This document shows, one piece after another, positions 6,578 to 11,718 of a stretch of DNA of 11,718 nt. A model generated the notes under the pieces. That model had not been told where the DNA came from. It made no database searches and saw only the letters and a program-made list of their open reading frames with translations. Position 1 is the stretch's first letter, and each line of letters opens with the position of its first letter. The stretch is taken from positions 1 to 11,718 of the forward strand of contig CAZGWV010000107.1 in NCBI GenBank assembly GCA_964529555.1. The letters are read 5' to 3'. The translations under genes and the position numbers were made by a program. The stretch is from UBA7672 sp964529555. GTDB taxonomy: Bacteria; Pseudomonadota; Alphaproteobacteria; Caulobacterales; Hyphomonadaceae.

Positions 6578-7537
6578 ATGGGGCGCGACACGAGCGTCAT
6601 GTCTCGCAGGCGGGCGATCTGTGAGGCGGCGCGGGCTGTTATGAAAACGTCACACCCTGTCCGCCGCTCGGCCGTCACGCGATGGCGGGGCGCGGCCCTG
6701 GCGCTGATCCGCCCTGGCGCTGAAATGGCCCTGCTTGCCGGCGTTGCTATCGGATGCGCGCAGATCGGGTGGCGCATCGCCTCTCCAGAGATTCCCGATC
6801 TTTCGATCTCCGATGTTTCGCCAGACGTCACAACGGAATCTGCCGCGACGCTTATCCGCTCGCCTTTCGCCCCGCTGCATTTCGGCGAAGCCGCCAGCGC
6901 GAATGTGCATGCCGATCTCAGTGGTATCCGTGTCGTCGGGCTGCGCGTTGCGCCCCGGCAGGAGGACAGCGGCGCGGTGCTTGTGCTCGGCGACGGCGCG
7001 CAGCGCTCCTTCCTCGTGGGCTACGAGATCATCGACGGCGTTCGTCTCGAAGCGATCGAAGCTGGCCGTATCGTCGTCTCGCTGGGAGAGGATGAGCAGG
7101 TCATCCCGCTTGAACGCGCCGCGCCTGCCGCGCCTTCGCTTGCGCTGGTGCTGCTTGGCCGGCCCCAGCCCGACTTGGGGCCTGCAGCGCCCAGGGCTGC
7201 GTCCGGTGCGCCCGGCTGGACGGGCGATGGCCAGGCCGAAACCGTGTCGCTCCCGCTCGGCCAGCAGCAGGCTGTCGCCGGCTGGCTGGCTGCAACCAGC
7301 GGCCAGGTCGTATCCCGCAACGGCCAGCCCTACGCCTGGCGCGCCGCTGGCGCTGCTCCGCAACAGGTGAGGGACGCCGGCGTCGCGGCAGGCGATCTCA
7401 TAGTCTCCGTAAACGGCGTTGGTCCGGGCAGCGGCCAGTCCCGTCTCATATCTGCCGCAACGGCCGGTCCGATCACGCTCGAAGTCGAGCGCAAGACGGG
7501 CCAGCGCGTGCGGCTTCAGGTCTTGCGCGGTTTTTAG
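6578..7537 (+). CDS. gspC: Type II secretion protein GspC (inner-membrane clamp, HR and PDZ domains)
   Basis: GspC links the inner-membrane platform to the periplasmic N-domains of the secretin GspD and takes part in substrate recruitment. The 319-residue product has a basic cytoplasmic tail, one transmembrane helix (about 50-67, core MALLAGVAIGCAQIGW), a homology region (about 112-180) with the typical pattern IRVVGLRVAP, FLVGYEI..GVRLEAI and RIVVSLGEDEQVIPLER, a Pro/Ala-rich linker, and a C-terminal PDZ domain (about 255-319) with AGVAAGDLIVSVNG. A coiled coil is found instead of PDZ in some relatives; here it is PDZ. The start at 6578 has GAGGGAG immediately upstream. It gives a longer cytoplasmic tail than usual, so the internal ATGs at 6599 or 6641 are possible. 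It is the first gene of the operon: the stop lies 2 nt before gspD. Individual similarity is modest, but domain order and position make the call firm. Confidence 0.9.
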   Translation: MGRDTSVMSRRRAICEAARAVMKTSHPVRRSAVTRWRGAALALIRPGAEMALLAGVAIGCAQIGWRIASPEIPDLSISDVSPDVTTESAATLIRSPFAPLHFGEAASANVHADLSGIRVVGLRVAPRQEDSGAVLVLGDGAQRSFLVGYEIIDGVRLEAIEAGRIVVSLGEDEQVIPLERAAPAAPSLALVLLGRPQPDLGPAAPRAASGAPGWTGDGQAETVSLPLGQQQAVAGWLAATSGQVVSRNGQPYAWRAAGAAPQQVRDAGVAAGDLIVSVNGVGPGSGQSRLISAATAGPITLEVERKTGQRVRLQVLRGF

Positions 7538-7539
7538 TT

Positions 7540-9528
7540 ATGAAGGACTTCGTCCGGGTACTGCTTGCGGCCGCAGCATGCGGCATGGCCGGCGCTGGCG
7601 CCCTGCAGCTTGCGCCTGCGATCGCGCAGCCGGCTGACAATCCGGTCAGCCTCAGCGAAGTCGATATCCGCGCCTTCATCGAGGATGTGGCGAATGTCAC
7701 CGGGCGCACCTTCATCATCGACCCGCGCGTCACGGGAAAGGTGACGATTGTTTCCACGCGCCAGCTCTCGCCCAGCGAACTCTTTCAGGTTTTCCAGTCC
7801 ACATTGCGCGTCCACGGCTTCGTGGCTTCGCCCTCCGGCGCCAACACCTATCGCATCGTTCCCGACGAAGTCGCCGCGCGCGAGCCGACCGCGGCGGGAA
7901 GCGGCCCCGAAGCCGACCGTTATGTCACGCAGGTATTCTCCCTGAAGCACGCCGAAGCGGAAAGCGTGGCCCAGGCGATCCGTCCGCTTCTGTCCGTTCG
8001 CGGCGCCGCCACATCCATCCGGCGCGGCAACGCGATCATCGTCGTCGATTATGGCGCGACGCTTATGCGCGTCCGCGAAGTGGTTCAGACGCTCGACCGC
8101 GACACCACGGAGCTTCGATCCATCCGTCTTGCAAACACGTCGGCGTCCGAAATGGTGCGGTCGATGCAGGCGATCCTCACCGCCGATGGCGGCGCCGCCG
8201 TGCAGATCGTCGCGCTCGCCGCCAGCAACACGGTCGTCATGCGCGGTGAGCCGGCGCTGCTGGACCGCTATGCGCCGCTCCTGCAGGAGCTGGACGTCCA
8301 GGCGGATTTCCGGCGCGGCGTCGTGGTCATTCCGCTGACCTACGCTGTTGCGGAGGAAGTCGTTCCCATCCTCCAGCAGATTTCGGCCTCGATGGAGGGG
8401 CCTGCCGGCGCCGATGGCGCGCCCGCCGCCAATCGCCGCGCCAACATCGCGGCGCACAAGTCCACCAACTCGCTGATCGTCAACGCCGATCCCGATGTGC
8501 AGGAGGCCCTGTCCGACGTTGTCGCCTCGCTCGACAAGCGCCGTCAGCAGGTGAATGTCGAGGCGGTGATCGTCGAGGTGTCCGACACCGCCGCGCAGGA
8601 ACTCGGCCTGCAGTTCCTCGTCGCCGGGGGGCGCGACAATGCCGTGCCCTTCCTCTCGACCAGCTATGGCAATTCCGCTCCCAACCTGCTCGCCGTCACA
8701 GGCGCGCTGGCTACGGGCGGCCAGGACACGTCCGGCAATCCGGCCCTGGCCCAGCTTCAGCAGGCGGCGGTCAGTTCGCTGCTCGGCTCCACCGGCGGCC
8801 TTTTCGGCGTCGGCGGCCAGACCGACGACGGCGTCATCCTCGGTCTCATCGTCAACGCGCTGAAGGAAGACCGCGACAGCAATGTCCTCTCCACGCCCTC
8901 GGTGCTGACGCTCGACAATGAGAGCGCCTCGATCATGGTCGGCCAGCAGATCCCGATCACCACTGGCGAGGCGCTCGGCTCCGCCAACACCAATCCCTTC
9001 CGCACGATCCAGCGCGAGGATGTCGGCGTCCAGCTGGAAGTGACGCCGCAGATCAGCGAAGGCGGCGTGATCCGCCTCGCCATCCGTCAGGAAGTCTCCA
9101 GCATTTTCGGGCCAGTGACGTCCGCCTCCACCGACCTCATCACCAACAAGCGCGAGATCAACACGGTCGTCCAGGTCGATGCCGGCCAGATCATCGTTCT
9201 TGGCGGCCTCATCCAGGAAGACGTGCAGAAGACGGAAAGCGGCATTCCCGGCCTGCGCGACATTCCGCTGGTCGGCGGCCTGTTCGGCTCGACGGGCGAA
9301 TCCCGCCGCCGCACCAATCTGATGGTCTTCCTGCGGCCCACTATCGTGAACACGCCGGAACAGGCGCGCGATGTCACGATGCGCCAATACCGGGCCGTGC
9401 AGGGCTTCGACGGCCTCGACCCCGTCATCCAGAAAAAGGTCGAAACGGACTTTTTCAATTTCACGACCCAGCCGCCGGCCCAGCCTGCGCTTCCGCCGGA
9501 AGCGGCCACGCCGCCAGCCCTGCAATGA
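7540..9528 (+). CDS. gspD: Type II secretion secretin GspD
   Basis: GspD forms the multimeric outer-membrane channel through which folded substrates leave the cell. The 662-residue precursor has a signal peptide (cleavage probably after AIA at residue 29) and an N0 domain (about 35-107, SLSEVDIRAFIEDVANVTGRT). N1 (about 127-188), N2 (about 190-253) and N3 (about 260-335) follow. The secretin core (about 336-603) contains VEAVIVEVS, LGLIVNALKED, NVLSTPSVLTLDN, VGVQLEVTPQI, IIVLGGLIQED, the signature IPLVGGLFGSTGESRRRTNLMVFLRPTIV (residues 575-603) and glycine-rich gate segments. About 59 residues follow, ending in a Pro/Ala-rich tail with no clear pilotin-binding motif. The ATG is 2 nt after the gspC stop and has no Shine-Dalgarno sequence, implying translational coupling. 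Its stop overlaps the gspE start. N0 together with GspC and the T2SS-type GspE argues for GspD rather than PilQ. Confidence 0.95.
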   Translation: MKDFVRVLLAAAACGMAGAGALQLAPAIAQPADNPVSLSEVDIRAFIEDVANVTGRTFIIDPRVTGKVTIVSTRQLSPSELFQVFQSTLRVHGFVASPSGANTYRIVPDEVAAREPTAAGSGPEADRYVTQVFSLKHAEAESVAQAIRPLLSVRGAATSIRRGNAIIVVDYGATLMRVREVVQTLDRDTTELRSIRLANTSASEMVRSMQAILTADGGAAVQIVALAASNTVVMRGEPALLDRYAPLLQELDVQADFRRGVVVIPLTYAVAEEVVPILQQISASMEGPAGADGAPAANRRANIAAHKSTNSLIVNADPDVQEALSDVVASLDKRRQQVNVEAVIVEVSDTAAQELGLQFLVAGGRDNAVPFLSTSYGNSAPNLLAVTGALATGGQDTSGNPALAQLQQAAVSSLLGSTGGLFGVGGQTDDGVILGLIVNALKEDRDSNVLSTPSVLTLDNESASIMVGQQIPITTGEALGSANTNPFRTIQREDVGVQLEVTPQISEGGVIRLAIRQEVSSIFGPVTSASTDLITNKREINTVVQVDAGQIIVLGGLIQEDVQKTESGIPGLRDIPLVGGLFGSTGESRRRTNLMVFLRPTIVNTPEQARDVTMRQYRAVQGFDGLDPVIQKKVETDFFNFTTQPPAQPALPPEAATPPALQ

Positions 9529-11030
9529 CCCAGGCATCCGCATCGGCGGGGGAGGGGATCTCGCTCGACTATGCGTTTGCGAGAGATCGCGGCGTGGTCC
9601 TTCTCGTCGATGGTCCGCCGTGGCGCGTCGGCATGCGCGCCGGAGCCGATGCGCTCGCGCTCGTCGAGGTGCGCCGCGCGCTCGGGGCTCCGTTCGAGAT
9701 ATCGCAGCTGGACGCCGCCGCCTTCGACGCCGCCCTGTCGCAACGCTACGCCGTCACCTCCGAGGCCACGCGCAGAATCGCAACAGGCCTCAACGATGAA
9801 ACATCCCTCGATGCGCTCTCGGAGGAAGCCGGCGCCACCGCCGATCTGCTGGACAGCCAGGATGACGCGCCGGTCATCCGTCTCATCAACGGCCTCATCT
9901 CCGAAGCGATCAACCGGGGCGCATCCGATATTCATGTCGAGCCATTCGAATCCACCGTCATCGTGCGCCTGCGCGTCGATGGCATCCTGCGTGAACTGAT
10001 GAACGTGCCGGCGAAGGCCAAGTCACGCCTCGTCTCGCGCATCAAGGTCATGGCCCGCCTCGACATCGCGGAAAAGCGCCTGCCGCAGGATGGCCGCATC
10101 TCGCTCACGCTGGGCGGGCGCGGCGTTGATGTCCGCGTCTCCACGCTGCCCTCGCGCCATGGCGAGCGCGTCGTGATGCGTATCCTCGACAAGGACCAGA
10201 GCCTGCGCAGCCTCGATGGTCTCGGCATGGCCCCCGGCACGCTGGCGCGCTTCCAGTCCGCGATGGCCGCGCCCAACGGCATCGTTCTTGTCACCGGCCC
10301 CACCGGTTCGGGCAAGACCACCACGCTCTACGCCGCGCTCAACCTGCTCAACGATCGCAGCCGCAACATCCTCACGGTCGAAGATCCGATCGAATACGCC
10401 ATTGAAGGCATCGGCCAGACGCAGGTGAACAGCCGCATCGGCATGACGTTCGCCGCCGGCCTCCGCGCCATCCTGCGTCAGGACCCCGACGTGGTGATGG
10501 TCGGCGAAATCCGTGACGCCGAAACCGCGCAGATCGCCGTGCAGGCCTCGCTCACCGGCCACCTTGTTTTCTCGACGGTCCACACCAACGATGCGGTCGC
10601 CGCCATCACGCGCCTGCGCGACATGGGCATCGAGCCTTACCTGCTGGCCTCTACGCTTCGCACCGTCGTGGCCCAGCGCCTCGTCCGCCGCCTGTGCGAG
10701 GCGTGCAAGCGTCCCGCCGTCATCGGCGAGCGCGAAGCCGCGCTGCTCGCCTCCATCGGCGCGCCGGCGCAGGCCTTCGAAGGTCATGGCTGCCCCTCGT
10801 GCAGCGGCTCCGGCTATGTCGGCCGCATCGGTCTCTACGAGTGCATGGCGGTGGACGATGAAATCCGCCGCATGATCCACGCCAATACAGCGGAAGAAGC
10901 GATGGCCGCGCACGCCTTCCGCGGTTCGGAGCGCCTTTTCGCCAGCGGCCTGTCCTGCGTCGCCGCCGGCGTGACATCGCTCAGCGACGTTCTGCGCAGC
11001 GCCGGAGCGGGGGAGGGCGCCCACGCATGA
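9525..11030 (+). CDS. gspE: Type II secretion ATPase GspE
   Basis: GspE is the hexameric cytoplasmic ATPase that powers pseudopilus assembly, docking on GspL and GspF. The 501-residue protein has an N-terminal domain (about 10-90), then the N2/arginine-rich region (LPQDGRISL, VSTLPSRHGERVVMRIL). The Walker A motif is GPTGSGKT (258-265, catalytic Lys264). The aspartate box follows, then Walker B DPDVVMVGEIRD (320-331, Glu328), and the histidine box TGHLVFSTVHTNDA. A tetracysteine metal-binding module is intact: C391-x2-C394 and C423-x2-C426. This module favours GspE/PilB over PilT-type retraction ATPases. The ATG overlaps the gspD stop (ATGA) and has no ribosome site, so translation is likely coupled. 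The stop in turn overlaps gspF by four bases. All catalytic residues looked for are present; length is normal for the family. Confidence 0.96.
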   Translation: MTQASASAGEGISLDYAFARDRGVVLLVDGPPWRVGMRAGADALALVEVRRALGAPFEISQLDAAAFDAALSQRYAVTSEATRRIATGLNDETSLDALSEEAGATADLLDSQDDAPVIRLINGLISEAINRGASDIHVEPFESTVIVRLRVDGILRELMNVPAKAKSRLVSRIKVMARLDIAEKRLPQDGRISLTLGGRGVDVRVSTLPSRHGERVVMRILDKDQSLRSLDGLGMAPGTLARFQSAMAAPNGIVLVTGPTGSGKTTTLYAALNLLNDRSRNILTVEDPIEYAIEGIGQTQVNSRIGMTFAAGLRAILRQDPDVVMVGEIRDAETAQIAVQASLTGHLVFSTVHTNDAVAAITRLRDMGIEPYLLASTLRTVVAQRLVRRLCEACKRPAVIGEREAALLASIGAPAQAFEGHGCPSCSGSGYVGRIGLYECMAVDDEIRRMIHANTAEEAMAAHAFRGSERLFASGLSCVAAGVTSLSDVLRSAGAGEGAHA

Positions 11031-11718
11031 CCCGCTACTCCTACGTCGCCATCGACGTCGAAGGCCGCGAGTGTCGCGGCGGCATCGACGCGCGCGACGA
11101 ACGCGCCGCCCACGCCGCGCTCGCCGGCCGCAAACTGTATCCTGTTGAAGTCGCCCCCACAGGCGCAGCTCCCGCACAACGCACACAGAAATCCGCACCC
11201 GCGAAAGTGCGCGGCGCGCTCAGTCACAAGCAGCGTCTCCTCGTCACACGCCAGCTCGCCACGCTCATCGGCGCCTCCGTCTCGGTCGACGAAGCCCTCG
11301 GCATGCTCGCCGCCCAGCAGGAAGACGGCGCCGCCCGCCGCATCCTGGCGGACCTTCGCTCCGGCATCCAGGAAGGCATGCGCCTTGCCGATGCGATGGC
11401 GCGTCACAAGTCCAGCTTCCCCGGCGCCTATCGCGCCGCCATCGCCGGCGGCGAGCGTTCGGGCAATCTCGCCCCCGTCCTCACCCGCCTGGCGGACTAT
11501 CTCCAGCGCGAACACGCCCTGCGCTCCAGGATCGCAACGGCGATGATCTATCCCGCCGCCCTGATGACGGTCGCCATCGGCGTCATAGCCTGCCTGATGA
11601 TCTTCGTCGTTCCCGCGCTGGTGGACCAGTTCAAGGCCTTCCACGGCGAACTCCCGCTCGTCACACAGATCCTGATCGGCGTTTCGGAAGGCCTCGCCCG
11701 CTATTGGCCGGTGCTGCT
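11027..11718 (+). CDS. gspF: Type II secretion inner-membrane platform protein GspF (5' part, cut by window edge)
   Basis: GspF is the polytopic inner-membrane protein of the assembly platform, contacting GspE and GspL. The frame opens with an ATG overlapping the gspE stop (ATGA at 11027-11030) and stays open for 230 codons to the end of the window. The beginning, MTRYSYVAIDVEGRECRGGI, is the characteristic GspF/PilC N-terminus. A charged linker and the first cytoplasmic helical T2SSF domain (about 70-170) follow, with LVTRQLATLIGASVSVDEAL and the conserved AGERSG-like segment AIAGGERSGNLAPVL. The first membrane helix comes next (about 176-196, LMTVAIGVIACLMIFVVP). The second T2SSF repeat and the remaining helices must lie beyond the edge, as full GspF is about 400 residues. 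A GGAGGG site at 11012-11017 ends about 9 nt before the start. Confidence 0.95.
   Translation, partial: MTRYSYVAIDVEGRECRGGIDARDERAAHAALAGRKLYPVEVAPTGAAPAQRTQKSAPAKVRGALSHKQRLLVTRQLATLIGASVSVDEALGMLAAQQEDGAARRILADLRSGIQEGMRLADAMARHKSSFPGAYRAAIAGGERSGNLAPVLTRLADYLQREHALRSRIATAMIYPAALMTVAIGVIACLMIFVVPALVDQFKAFHGELPLVTQILIGVSEGLARYWPVL

Noticed and set aside
7534..9543. Minus-strand frame of 669 codons opposite gspD, and a 391-codon one opposite gspE
   Set aside because: They mirror the codon bias of the secretin and ATPase genes, are Arg/Asp/Gly-rich, and would start inside or across well-supported operon genes.
6578..11718. Type IV pilus (PilB/PilC/PilQ) instead of T2SS
   Set aside because: A GspC with HR and PDZ domains heads the operon, and the C-D-E-F order is that of T2SS operons.

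Overview
This GC-rich window looks like chromosomal DNA from an alphaproteobacterium, probably of the Caulobacterales/Hyphomonadaceae/Sphingomonadales type. The evidence is strong G/C preference at third codon positions, tightly packed genes, a type II secretion (T2SS, Gsp) operon, and a TonB-dependent receptor with the RGLGDRY plug signature. Taxonomy is inferred from style only. I see no tRNA, rRNA, CRISPR array or insertion sequence.

Left part (1-966): a short prepilin peptidase gene of the A24 family (gspO-like, 49-660) lies on the minus strand. It is separated by about 300 bp of non-coding DNA from everything else, which reads rightwards. That gap must hold the divergent promoters and a long leader. 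It contains a perfect TATAAT hexamer and an 8-bp inverted repeat.

Middle (967-6523): a large exported, probably lipid-anchored protein of 938 residues is built from two tandem homologous lobes of about 440 residues each. It is followed, after an intergenic hairpin, by a TonB-dependent outer-membrane receptor of about 872 residues. A 16-bp perfect hairpin closes this two-gene unit.

Right part (6578-11718): gspC, gspD, gspE and the first 230 codons of gspF form a compact operon (2-nt gap, then two 4-nt ATGA overlaps) that runs off the right edge. GspC is the inner-membrane clamp with HR and PDZ domains, GspD the secretin, GspE the cytoplasmic ATPase with Walker motifs and a tetracysteine motif, and GspF the inner-membrane platform. 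The left-hand peptidase would process the pseudopilins expected beyond the edge.

The most interesting aspect is the arrangement: a Cys-rich, duplicated surface-type lipoprotein and a TonB-dependent receptor sit between two parts of a T2SS. A reasonable hypothesis is that the lipoprotein is carried to the cell surface by this T2SS and works with the receptor in capture and uptake of a nutrient. The sequence does not identify the nutrient, and the secretion link is inferred from position and protein features only.
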